Below are positions 36,262 to 43,428 of a stretch of 64,000 nt of DNA, piece by piece. The translations under genes were made by a program, and so were the position numbers. The notes under the pieces are model-generated. The model was not told the DNA's origin, ran no database searches, and saw only the letters and a list, made by a program, of their open reading frames with translations. The stretch comes from Acetobacter aceti (lineage in GTDB: Bacteria; Pseudomonadota; Alphaproteobacteria; Acetobacterales; Acetobacteraceae): NCBI RefSeq assembly GCF_002005445.1, contig NZ_CP014692.1, positions 2,604,001 to 2,668,000 on the forward strand. The letters run 5' to 3'. Every line of letters begins with the position of its first letter. Position 1 is the stretch's first letter.

Positions 36262-36776
36262 TGCCGACAATGACTGAAGAAAAGCCGATTGGCATGCTGG
36301 TTGAAGAGATGCTTGAAGCCCACACTGCCGCCCGCAGTCGTAACGGTGTGCCGTGGCAGAAGCTGGACGGCATGGTCATGCAGGCTCGGCACGCTGCCAG
36401 CCGCTACAACGACACAGGGGCAAACCCGAACAGTCCTGAAGATCGCCGTCATAAGAAGCACATCCGCGCCGAGGTGGAACGTGTGAGGCAGGAGTGCATC
36501 CGTTGGCGGGACATGCCGCATCAGGACATTGGCCGTGAAGCCACGGTGGCCCTTGCACCTGCTCCGCAGCCTGCCGCCACACCGCAGCAGATCGCCCGGC
36601 GTCTGCTCAACGAGTTCTCGCAACGCGGCATCCGTCTTGAAGTAGGGTCCAAAAGCCGCCTGAGCGTGCGTCCGGCCCATCTGCTGACTGATACTGACAA
36701 GGACAGCCTGAAGACCTTTCAGGATGACATTGCAGCGGCATGGCTGGAGCAGAATCAGGTCTGGATCGTCGAGTGA
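36261..36776 (+). CDS. 171-aa hypothetical protein of the element
   Basis: ATG at 36261 overlaps the previous stop. The N-terminal half is basic and helical (VEEMLEAHTAARSRNGVPWQ, then RRHKKHIRAEVERVRQE), followed by a Pro/Ala linker (APAPQPAATPQQ) and a second short domain ending AAWLEQNQVWIVE. No named family recognised. Its place immediately before the terminase small subunit suggests a packaging or DNA-handling role, which is inference. Confidence 0.6.
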   Translation: MPTMTEEKPIGMLVEEMLEAHTAARSRNGVPWQKLDGMVMQARHAASRYNDTGANPNSPEDRRHKKHIRAEVERVRQECIRWRDMPHQDIGREATVALAPAPQPAATPQQIARRLLNEFSQRGIRLEVGSKSRLSVRPAHLLTDTDKDSLKTFQDDIAAAWLEQNQVWIVE

Positions 36777-37369
36777 AATCACCCGTCGAAAACGCCTCTG
36801 AAACGTCGGACGAAATTACCGGCGAAAATGCCGTTCCGGCGACCGGCGCGACGAAAAGAACAGCGGCCAAAAGAGGGCGTTCGTGCAGCATCTGCACCCA
36901 CCCTCTGGCACGGGAGATCGACCGGGCTCTCATCAACCCGGACACCTCCTGCGCCTCGGTTGCGGAGGCGTTCCCCGGCGTCACGGCCCGCTCCCTTCAG
37001 AGACATTACACAGACCATCTTCTCCCCCGGGTGGGAAAGGCGACCGGGCTTACGTCCGATGAGATCGAGCCGACTCTCGGTATTGTCGCCCAGCTTGAAG
37101 AGCTACGTGGCCGCGCCATGGCGCTGCTCGACCGGGCGGAGAAGGCTGGCAAGCTGAAGGATGCCATCGCCGCCATCCGTGAAGCCCGTGGCGTGCTGGA
37201 CAGTCAGGCCCGTGTGACGGGTGAAGGCTCCCGCGCTGGCGTGCAGATCAATATCGTCAACGCGCCTGGCTGGACGGTCGTGCAGGGGAGTATCCTGTCC
37301 GCACTGACTCCGTTCCCGGAGGCGCGGGCCGCCGTGGTGCAGGCGCTCGGACAGGTGATCGATGCCTGA
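36773..37369 (+). CDS. putative terminase small subunit
   Basis: A 198-residue protein. After a low-complexity N-terminus comes CSICTHPLAREIDRALINPD with the downstream FPGVTARSLQRHYTDHL, a helix-turn-helix-like segment preceded by a possible Cys/His metal site, then a long helix and a C-terminal region. This arrangement and its position directly before the terminase ATPase fit a DNA-recognition subunit of the packaging motor. GTG at 36773 overlapping the previous TGA is used; an ATG at 36740 would overlap the upstream gene by 37 bases. It overlaps the next gene by eight bases. Confidence 0.6.
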   Translation: MKSPVENASETSDEITGENAVPATGATKRTAAKRGRSCSICTHPLAREIDRALINPDTSCASVAEAFPGVTARSLQRHYTDHLLPRVGKATGLTSDEIEPTLGIVAQLEELRGRAMALLDRAEKAGKLKDAIAAIREARGVLDSQARVTGEGSRAGVQINIVNAPGWTVVQGSILSALTPFPEARAAVVQALGQVIDA

Positions 37370-38135
37370 TCTGGCGCAGGACATGGCTCGCGACATCCGG
37401 CACGGTCTCGACCCCGTGCTGTTCGCCCGTGAGCGCCTGGGATTCACCCCTGACCCATGGCAGGGAAGCGTCCTGAACTCGACCAGCAACCGCATTCTGC
37501 TCAACTGTACCCGGCAGGCGGGCAAAACCAGCACAACCGCCGTGCTGGGACTTCATACGGGCATGTATCAGCCCAATTCCCTGATCCTGCTTTTCTCCAA
37601 AGCCCAGCGCCAGAGTTCGGAACTGCTCGCCAAGATTTACGGTCACATCAACACGATGGAAGGACCGCCGCGCCTGGTGAAGGAAGCGGCGACTGAACTG
37701 AAGCTCGCCAATGGTTCCCGAATTGTCAGTCTGCCGGGTGACGGTGACAGCATCCGTGGCTATTCCACCCCGAACCTGATCGTGGAAGATGAGGCCGCGT
37801 TCGTTCACGACAGCCTGTATGAGGCTTTCCTGCCGATGCTGGCGACCAGTAACGGACGGCTGGTGCTGATGAGCACGCCCAACGGCAAGCGCGGACATTT
37901 CTATCATGCCTGGGCTGGTGGAGATCCAAAGTGGCAGCGGGAGAGTGTCAACGCTCTTCAGGTGCCTCGCATCAGCCCTGACTATCTCGAAGACATGAAA
38001 TCCGAATACGGGCCGCACAAGTTTGCTCAGGAGTTCATGTGCCGGTTTGTCGAGGCTGACGACCAGTTCTTTTCCGATGAGGCCATCGAGCGGGCGTTCT
38101 CCCGCGACGTGCCTCTGCTCGAACTTAATTTCTGA
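37362..38135 (+). CDS. terminase large subunit, ATPase (motor) part
   Basis: The 257-residue protein is the N-terminal motor half of a large terminase. Walker A is the phage form NCTRQAGKTSTTAV (about 47-60), Walker B with the catalytic Glu is NLIVEDEAAFVHD, and the coupling motif III is RLVLMSTPNGKRGHFY. It ends just after the point where intact proteins would enter the nuclease domain (EFMCRFVEADDQFFSDEAI, then a stop). The nuclease half is coded separately at 38463-39185, after a 106-aa gene. No capsid genes follow, so its role in packaging is unclear. Confidence 0.85.
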   Translation: MPDLAQDMARDIRHGLDPVLFARERLGFTPDPWQGSVLNSTSNRILLNCTRQAGKTSTTAVLGLHTGMYQPNSLILLFSKAQRQSSELLAKIYGHINTMEGPPRLVKEAATELKLANGSRIVSLPGDGDSIRGYSTPNLIVEDEAAFVHDSLYEAFLPMLATSNGRLVLMSTPNGKRGHFYHAWAGGDPKWQRESVNALQVPRISPDYLEDMKSEYGPHKFAQEFMCRFVEADDQFFSDEAIERAFSRDVPLLELNF

Positions 38136-38142
38136 GGCCACA

Positions 38143-38463
38143 ATGGCAGATATTGCAGATCAGATCGCTTCTGTTTCCGATGATCCCCCCCTTCTGACGA
38201 TGGCGGCCATTCTCATGAAAGGCACTTCGTGGGCTCTGGTCAGGGATAGGGTGACCGTGAAAGTCGTGAGAACCAATGCGTCGGACAGACACCCCTTTCA
38301 GGGGATCGAGGGGGTTCCCGACAAGCCGGTACCTTCAGGGAGCCATGTGCCTGAGACTGGCTATGCCGTGGTCAACGTGACCGGGCATGAAGATTTCACA
38401 CGTCCGGGTGTGCCGTGCGACCAGTGGGGCAACATGCACCCCAGCCATGGCTCACATTTCTGA
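38143..38463 (+). CDS. 106-aa hypothetical protein between the two terminase parts
   Basis: ATG at 38143, seven bases after the ATPase part stops; its TGA overlaps the ATG of the nuclease part. The product begins MADIADQIASVSDDPPLLTM and contains AAILMKGTSWALVRDRVTVK, suggesting a small beta-rich protein; it ends with a His-rich tail (MHPSHGSHF). No homing-endonuclease motif is visible. It interrupts a protein that is normally continuous. Function unknown. Confidence 0.6.
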   Translation: MADIADQIASVSDDPPLLTMAAILMKGTSWALVRDRVTVKVVRTNASDRHPFQGIEGVPDKPVPSGSHVPETGYAVVNVTGHEDFTRPGVPCDQWGNMHPSHGSHF

Positions 38464-39185
38464 TGGGAGTGATCTCACCAGGCCACAAAGTCGTCGAAGA
38501 TCGCCGCGTCATCACCGAGGGTCATCTGGATGGGTATTCCATCGGGCTCGATCTCGGAAAGTCGCAGGATTTTACGGCCATCTGTGTGGCGGAAGTTTTT
38601 CTCTGCGAGCGTCAACGCTGGCAGAAATTGCAATTCGAGCCGCTTGCCCAGATCGTGCAGCGCCGGGTGACGTGGCGCTACCGTATCCGCAACGTGCATC
38701 GTTACCCCCGTGGCACGTCCTATCCCGATATCGCCAGATCGGTACGCAATGTCATGGGACAGCTTCCGGCGGCTCCTGTTCCGCCCGCGCTGTTCGTGGA
38801 CCGCACGGGCGTCGGGGCTCCGGTTGTCGATACCATGCGTGAAATGGGGCTGGCGCTTGTCGGCGTGTCGATCACAGGCGGCGCGAAGGTGAACAAACCG
38901 AACCCCCGTGAGGCGAATGTGCCGAAATCGGTGCTGGCGTCCGCGCTGGATATTGCCTTTGCCGAGGACCGTCTCGAACTCACATCGCAAGCCAGCGCGT
39001 CTGAAGCTCTGAAATCTGAATTGCAGGGCTTCAGAGTGAAGAAAACGGCGCACGGGAACGAGACGATGGAAGCGTGGCGTGAAGGCATCCACGACGATCT
39101 CGTACTGGCCACGGCGTTGGCGGTCTGGGGTGGCGAGCAACGCATCCGTCCGCGCCAACCCGTGCAGTGGAGTATGGGCCGATGA
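38463..39185 (+). CDS. terminase large subunit, nuclease (RNase H-like) part
   Basis: The 240-residue product corresponds to the C-terminal nuclease domain of large terminases. The three acidic positions are visible: the first Asp in GYSIGLDLGKSQDFTAICVAE, the second in ALFVDRTGVGAPVVDTM, and the third in GIHDDLVLATALAVWGG. It starts with ATG at 38463 overlapping the stop of the 106-aa gene. All catalytic residues are retained, so the split may be functional, with the two halves assembling as separate subunits. The stop overlaps the RuvC-like start. Confidence 0.82.
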   Translation: MGVISPGHKVVEDRRVITEGHLDGYSIGLDLGKSQDFTAICVAEVFLCERQRWQKLQFEPLAQIVQRRVTWRYRIRNVHRYPRGTSYPDIARSVRNVMGQLPAAPVPPALFVDRTGVGAPVVDTMREMGLALVGVSITGGAKVNKPNPREANVPKSVLASALDIAFAEDRLELTSQASASEALKSELQGFRVKKTAHGNETMEAWREGIHDDLVLATALAVWGGEQRIRPRQPVQWSMGR

Positions 39186-39676
39186 CCATCGCCACAATCG
39201 ACCCCGGCAACAGCGGGGCCGTCGCCATCCTTTCCAATGCCGGCGACCTGATCGAGATCTTCGACATGCCGACCGTGGCCGTCACAGTTGGGAAGAAGCA
39301 GCGCAACGTCGTGTCGGCTCCGCTACTGGCGACGATGCTGCGGGCGCATGACCCGGCGGAGATATGGCTTGAGAAGGTCTCGACCAGACCGGGCGAGGGT
39401 GCCGTGGGGGCTTTTGCGTTCGGTCGTGGCGTTGGCGTCATCGAGGGCGTGGCTGCTGCCCTTGGCAAGCCTCTGTCCACCGTGACGCCAGCCGTCTGGA
39501 AGAAGGCGACCGGATGCCCTGCCGACAAGGGCGGGGCGCGTGCCAGGGCGATGCAGCTTTTCCCGACCGCAGCCGACCAGTTCAAGCGTGTGAAGGATGA
39601 CGGGCGGGCAGAGGCGGCGCTGATTGGGGTTTATGCCTGCCGACTCGGCTCCCAAAGCCTCAGAACAGCGCTCTGA
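39182..39676 (+). CDS. RuvC-like Holliday-junction nuclease
   Basis: A 164-residue RNase H-fold protein: TIATIDPGNSGAVAIL (first Asp), IWLEKVSTRPGEGAVGAFAF (Glu) and the C-terminal KDDGRAEAALIGVYA (Asp/Glu pair), the pattern of phage RuvC-type resolvases. In phages these enzymes resolve branched DNA before packaging, which fits its overlap (ATGA) with the terminase nuclease gene. The last gene of the element, 88 bp before the right att repeat. Confidence 0.82.
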   Translation: MTIATIDPGNSGAVAILSNAGDLIEIFDMPTVAVTVGKKQRNVVSAPLLATMLRAHDPAEIWLEKVSTRPGEGAVGAFAFGRGVGVIEGVAAALGKPLSTVTPAVWKKATGCPADKGGARARAMQLFPTAADQFKRVKDDGRAEAALIGVYACRLGSQSLRTAL

Positions 39677-39687
39677 ATGTCTGCCCC

Positions 39688-39698
39688 TAAGAGGGACA
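39688..39698 (+). repeat. right-end copy of the arm-type 11-mer
   Basis: TAAGAGGGACA, 65 bases inside the right att repeat, matching the sites near the integrase. Confidence 0.5.
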
Positions 39699-39763
39699 AC
39701 ATGCAGGACGGAGTTCTGTATGGGGCAATAAGCCACTGATTTTGTTCGTTAAATGTAATATGG

Positions 39764-39787
39764 ATGGTGGAAGGGGTTGGATTCGAA
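39764..39787. repeat. right attachment site (24-bp direct repeat, within tRNA-Tyr)
   Basis: Identical to 30582-30605 and overlapping the 3' end of the tRNA-Tyr gene, so integration leaves the tRNA functional. Confidence 0.9.
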
Positions 39788-39850
39788 CCAACGTAGGCGT
39801 ACGCCAGCGGATTTACAGTCCGCCCCCTTTAGCCACTCGGGCACCCTTCC
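39765..39850 (-). tRNA. tRNA-Tyr (anticodon GTA)
   Basis: Minus-strand, 86 bases with encoded CCA. The acceptor GGAAGGG pairs with CCCTTCC, the anticodon loop CTGTAAA is closed by GCGGA/TCCGC, a long variable arm follows (class II, as expected for bacterial tRNA-Tyr), and the T-arm is GTTGG TTCGAAT CCAAC. Its 3' end is the integration target of the adjacent element. Confidence 0.95.
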
Positions 39851-39967
39851 GTTGGGCCGACGAATTAAGGGTGTTCACGCTGTCTGTCAACCGGTTTGGC
39901 GGTTTCTCTTCCATTCCTGTCATCAGACCTGATGACGACGGCACGCAACCCGTCGTATAGCAGCCCC

Positions 39968-40798
39968 ATGCGCACACCTCGACAGTCCCCCCATCAGTCC
40001 TCCCGACCGCCTCGGGCCGATTCCCGTGACACCGGTGAAGCCCGCCGTAGCGGCCCGCGTCCCCACGGAAAGAACCGGCAAAAACCCGGCGGTCCCTACT
40101 GGATCGCAGGCGTCCATGCCTGCCAGGCCGCTCTGGAGAATCCACACCGCACGGTTCAGCGTGTTCTGCTCTCCGCCGAGGCTCAGGACGATTTCACGCA
40201 GCGTCTGTCTGTCCCCCTGCCCGCTTACGTCGAGCGTGGAGACAAGGCCCGCTTCACCGCACTGCTCGGCGCTGAAGCCGTGCATCAGGGGGTCGCCGTG
40301 CTGGTGGAGCCGTTGGAAGGCGTGGCCATCGAGGATGCTCTTGAGCGTCCGGGACCGGTCCTCGTGCTCGATCAGGTAACCGATCCCCGTAATGTCGGCG
40401 CGATTCTGCGTTCGGCTGCTGCATTCGGTGTGTCCTGCGTGGTGATGCAGGATCGCAACGCACCGGAAGAAGGCCCGGCTCTGGCCAAGGCCGCTTCTGG
40501 CGCTCTGGAGGTTGTGCCACTGGTGCGTGTGGTGAATCTGGCCCGTTGTCTGGAAACCCTGAAGCAGAATGACTGCTGGGTTGTCGGACTCGATGCAGGC
40601 GGAGGACGGCTTGAGGGCAGCAGCCTTCAGGGCCGTCGCGCGGCTCTGGTTCTTGGCTCGGAAGGCGATGGTCTGCGCCGCCTTACTCGCGAAAACTGTG
40701 ACGAGATCGCCGGCCTTCACATGCCGGGCACAATGGAGAGCCTCAATGTCTCCGTGGCGGCGGCAATCGGGCTGTATGAACTGGTGAGAGCAGGCTGA
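39968..40798 (+). CDS. rlmB: 23S rRNA 2'-O-ribose methyltransferase RlmB (TrmH/SpoU family)
   Basis: AdoMet-dependent methylation of a ribose in 23S rRNA. The 276-residue protein has a basic, low-complexity N-terminus, an L30e-like substrate-binding domain (WIAGVHACQAALENPHRTVQ) and the SPOUT catalytic domain with its three motifs: LDQVTDPRNVGAILRSAAAF, LVLGSEGDGLRRLT and MPGTMESLNVSVAAAIGLYE. ATG at 39968 is preferred although no strong ribosome-binding site precedes it. The gene diverges from tRNA-Tyr and marks the right chromosomal flank of the element. Confidence 0.92.
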   Translation: MRTPRQSPHQSSRPPRADSRDTGEARRSGPRPHGKNRQKPGGPYWIAGVHACQAALENPHRTVQRVLLSAEAQDDFTQRLSVPLPAYVERGDKARFTALLGAEAVHQGVAVLVEPLEGVAIEDALERPGPVLVLDQVTDPRNVGAILRSAAAFGVSCVVMQDRNAPEEGPALAKAASGALEVVPLVRVVNLARCLETLKQNDCWVVGLDAGGGRLEGSSLQGRRAALVLGSEGDGLRRLTRENCDEIAGLHMPGTMESLNVSVAAAIGLYELVRAG

Positions 40799-40832
40799 AA
40801 AAGGCTTGCAGCTCAGTGGGGTGGTCGTTTTA

Positions 40833-40880
40833 GGGGCTTTGCCCTACGCCCCACAAAGGGACGCGGTCCCTTTGATCCCG
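40833..40880 (+). repeat. REP-like palindromic repeat, copy B
   Basis: 48 bases holding GGGGCTTTGCCC and AGGGACGCGGTCCCT, about 81 percent identical to the reverse complement of 13113-13160. It lies between rlmB and the convergent CoxF-like gene. Confidence 0.72.
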
Positions 40881-40892
40881 ACCGGCGGTTCC

Positions 40893-41033
40893 TTACAAAC
40901 GGATCAACGCCACCACATAGACAATCAGTACCATTGCCAGCGTAAAACCGACAAGACTGATGACCCGTCCGCGCTGGCGACGGAGCAGTTCACCCTGTTC
41001 CACTTCAGTCAGATCAGTCGGCACGGTCATCAT
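40893..41033 (-). CDS. CoxF-like 46-aa membrane protein
   Basis: A short gene whose ATG overlaps the ctaB stop (ATGA). The product starts MMTVPTDLTEVEQGELLRRQ, continues RGRVISLVGFTLAMVLIVYV and ends VALIRL: a polar, basic N-terminus followed by one membrane helix. The Arg-rich segment then helix ending near a basic residue matches small CoxF proteins next to ctaB in other Alphaproteobacteria. CoxF is thought to take part in cytochrome oxidase assembly, though its exact role is unclear to me. Confidence 0.68.
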   Translation of the reverse strand: MMTVPTDLTEVEQGELLRRQRGRVISLVGFTLAMVLIVYVVALIRL

Positions 41034-41986
41034 GCTATCCACCATGTCAGGGCGTGGTCAGCCAGCAGGCCACAGAACAGCAGAAACAGATAGGCCAGCG
41101 AGAAACGGAACGAGACCCGTGCGGCCTTGTCTCCATCCAGGCTGACGCCATTTGCGTCCTGCTTTTCCAGAAGCACACGAACGGCGCAGGCGATAAACCC
41201 GAGGCCAAGCAGCAGCGCAGTCGCCGTATAGAGCATCCCGCTCAGATGCATGAAGGACGGCACCAGCGACACGGCCAGCAGAATGATGGTGTAGGCCAGA
41301 ATATTCCAGCGCGTGTAACGCGCGCCCTTCACCACCGGCAGCATGGGAATACCCGCTCGCCCGTAATCCTTGCAGGCGTAGAGCGAGAGCGACCAGAAAT
41401 GCGGAGGGGTCCACAGAAATACGATGGAGAACATCACCACCGGCATCACATCCATCGAGCCGGTCGCAGCGGCCCAGCCGATCATCGGCGGAAAGGCGCC
41501 CGCTGCACCACCAATGACGATGTTCTGCGGCGTCGAGCGCTTCAGCCACATCGTATAGATCACGGCATAGAAAAAGATGGAGAACGCCAGAATCCCGGCA
41601 GCCAGCGTGTTCGTCGCCAGCCACATCAGGATCACCGAGAAAACCGACAGCCCCAGCCCGTAAGCCAACGTCTCATCAGCAGGAATACGACCACCCGGAA
41701 TCGGGCGCGTCGCTGTCCGCTGCATGATGATGTCGATATCGCGATCGTACCACATGTTGATGGCGCCCGCCGCACCGGAGGCAAGGCAGATACACAGGAT
41801 ACTGATCGCGGCCATAAACGGATTCATGTGACCGGGGGCCATATAAAGACCGGCAGCACCCGTAAACACCACAAGGGAAATCACTCGCGGCTTGAGCAAC
41901 TGCACCCAGTCTTTCGCATTCGTTCCAACACGAGCTGCGTCAAAACGAACGCGGGCAGGACGCGCTTCAGCAGTCGCACCGCTCAT
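41030..41986 (-). CDS. ctaB: protoheme IX farnesyltransferase (heme O synthase)
   Basis: Integral membrane prenyltransferase adding a farnesyl group to protoheme to make heme O, needed for bo3-type quinol oxidase. The 318-residue protein of the UbiA superfamily has LLKPRVISLVVFTGAAGLY, the first Asp motif INMWYDRDIDIIMQRTATRP (with IPGGRI following), the second region VIGGAAGAFPPMIGWAAATG and FLWTPPHFWSLSLYACKDYG, and about nine helices. The start overlaps the stop of the degenerate oxidase subunit gene. Because acetic acid bacteria respire through quinol oxidases, the gene remains useful without an aa3 oxidase. Confidence 0.94.
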   Translation of the reverse strand: MSGATAEARPARVRFDAARVGTNAKDWVQLLKPRVISLVVFTGAAGLYMAPGHMNPFMAAISILCICLASGAAGAINMWYDRDIDIIMQRTATRPIPGGRIPADETLAYGLGLSVFSVILMWLATNTLAAGILAFSIFFYAVIYTMWLKRSTPQNIVIGGAAGAFPPMIGWAAATGSMDVMPVVMFSIVFLWTPPHFWSLSLYACKDYGRAGIPMLPVVKGARYTRWNILAYTIILLAVSLVPSFMHLSGMLYTATALLLGLGFIACAVRVLLEKQDANGVSLDGDKAARVSFRFSLAYLFLLFCGLLADHALTWWIA

Positions 41987-43248
41987 CGACGAATCTCCCG
42001 CATGACGACGTGACCGGAGGCCGCTTTCCGGCCTGCACTCAGGACACTCAACAGCACAAAAGCCAGCACCCAGAGCGAAATCGCCATTGCCGCACCACCA
42101 AGCGCCTGCCCCAGACCCGTGTTGCTCTCAGAGGCCAGAACACCAAAAAACATGAGGCCAAACTGCACTCTGGCAAAAATCCGGGAGTAGCGCCCCTTCG
42201 TCTCTTCGTTCAGCCATGCGTAAAAACCGCCGAACAGGACGAACACAGCGCCATTCAGAACCGCCGTATGCACCCCCGAACCCATCCAGCCAGCAGCAAG
42301 CAGCACGAAAAAGCCTGATACCCACAACACTGGCACATCCAGAGCCACTCGCAGCGTCACGGTCTGCCGCCACAGGGCGCGAATCCAGATCCCTGTGAAA
42401 GTGATCGCCGCGACAGCAGCCAAGATGGTTCCCGCCTGCTGCACGGAAGCCGGGTTCGCATGTACGAACGCCATACGCCCCCAAAGCACGGGACCGCCAA
42501 TCGCCACCGTGGCGATAATGGCGACAGCCATCGCCTTCAGCTTCTGTCCGACCGGAGCGATTGTATCAAACACTCTGGCCGCCAGACCGAATGCTGCGAC
42601 CAGCACAATCAGGGTTGCAGGCATCTCAAAGCGCGGCATCACACCAGATGCGCCAAGAAGCTCCCGGGTCGCTCCCGCCGCCAGCACCGGCGCGGTCAGC
42701 AACAGACCAAGAGCGGCGCAAAGCTGCGTCCAGACGAAAAGGGAAAAAGGCACAAGACCGCTCACCCGCTCCTGCCCTCGGGGCGCGATGAGACCTGCTC
42801 CGGCGCGCGAATCACAAATGATCGCCACTGTCGACGCTGACATGAGGACAGCCCCGAGACTCCACAGGCACATGCCGGACAGTTCGGCATGTGCAGCGCC
42901 GCTCAGGAACATCAGCAACGCCATCAGCATGGCGGCAAGCGCGGCGCCATCAAGCCAGGGAAGAGCTTTCACCCCGCCCCTCATCAGATCATGTGTAAGA
43001 AAAAGTCGACCAAAAGCGCCAAGAAAAGCCGGAATACCGACAAACAGCAGCATGGCGCTGGGATGAAATCCCGCCATTCTTGCTTCAAATCCTGCTGGCA
43101 AAAGATGAAGCTGGGCGGCGAGAGCCGTGGCTCCGGCCAATCCACCTACCGCCACTGACAGCGCCAGATAACCGGTAGCAGGAGCATAGGGAGACAGTCT
43201 GCTACGACGGCTGACCGCTTGAGTTTGGGCAGGTGTCACAACAGCCAT
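41983..43248 (-). CDS. degenerate cytochrome c oxidase subunit I-like protein
   Basis: A 421-residue, roughly 12-helix protein related to heme-copper oxidase subunit I but about 100 residues shorter. Helix II aligns without gaps from the heme a ligand (His62 in GFHPSAMLLFVGIPAFLGAF) to the conserved Pro-Ala-x-x-Gly-x-Phe-Gly. The helix X ligand of heme a is kept as His327, but the heme a3 His two residues before it is Gly325. The CuB His of the HPEV motif is Met209, and the His-His pair is replaced by Arg258-Met259. It can hold at most the low-spin heme, so oxygen reduction is excluded. It overlaps ctaB by four bases; ATG at 43248 is favoured over an upstream GTG (43323). Confidence 0.72.
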   Translation of the reverse strand: MAVVTPAQTQAVSRRSRLSPYAPATGYLALSVAVGGLAGATALAAQLHLLPAGFEARMAGFHPSAMLLFVGIPAFLGAFGRLFLTHDLMRGGVKALPWLDGAALAAMLMALLMFLSGAAHAELSGMCLWSLGAVLMSASTVAIICDSRAGAGLIAPRGQERVSGLVPFSLFVWTQLCAALGLLLTAPVLAAGATRELLGASGVMPRFEMPATLIVLVAAFGLAARVFDTIAPVGQKLKAMAVAIIATVAIGGPVLWGRMAFVHANPASVQQAGTILAAVAAITFTGIWIRALWRQTVTLRVALDVPVLWVSGFFVLLAAGWMGSGVHTAVLNGAVFVLFGGFYAWLNEETKGRYSRIFARVQFGLMFFGVLASESNTGLGQALGGAAMAISLWVLAFVLLSVLSAGRKAASGHVVMREIRR

Positions 43249-43428
43249 CGGCGTCCACGTCTCTCGTTCATCAAGGCTTTTATTATAGGCGGCAACGGCC
43301 GGCACGCCGACCGTCAATGGCACTAACCTGATCAGACTAACGGAAACTCCCGTTAATCAAAAGCGCCCTGCTACCCGCCCGGCGGCACACAGACCTGCTT
43401 GCAGTGCGCGCCAGTACAGGCCAACCGA

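Larger units (their letters stand above)
30582..39787. mobile_element. integrated phage-like element in tRNA-Tyr (satellite-like or decayed prophage)
   Basis: About 9.2 kb bounded by perfect 24-bp direct repeats, of which the right one is the 3' part of an intact tRNA-Tyr gene. Contents: tyrosine integrase, a minus-strand accessory operon, a small plus-strand set ending in a truncated P4-type primase/helicase, a 0.7-kb repeat-rich non-coding stretch, an AlpA-like regulator, two hypothetical genes, terminase small subunit, ATPase and nuclease halves of a large terminase, and a RuvC-like nuclease. No capsid, portal, tail or lysis genes are seen. The integrase lies at the end away from the intact tRNA. 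Confidence 0.88.

Noticed and set aside
37362..39185. Terminase break explained by a self-splicing intron or homing endonuclease
   Set aside because: The spacer holds a 106-aa frame without LAGLIDADG, GIY-YIG or HNH motifs and uses coupled stop/start codons.
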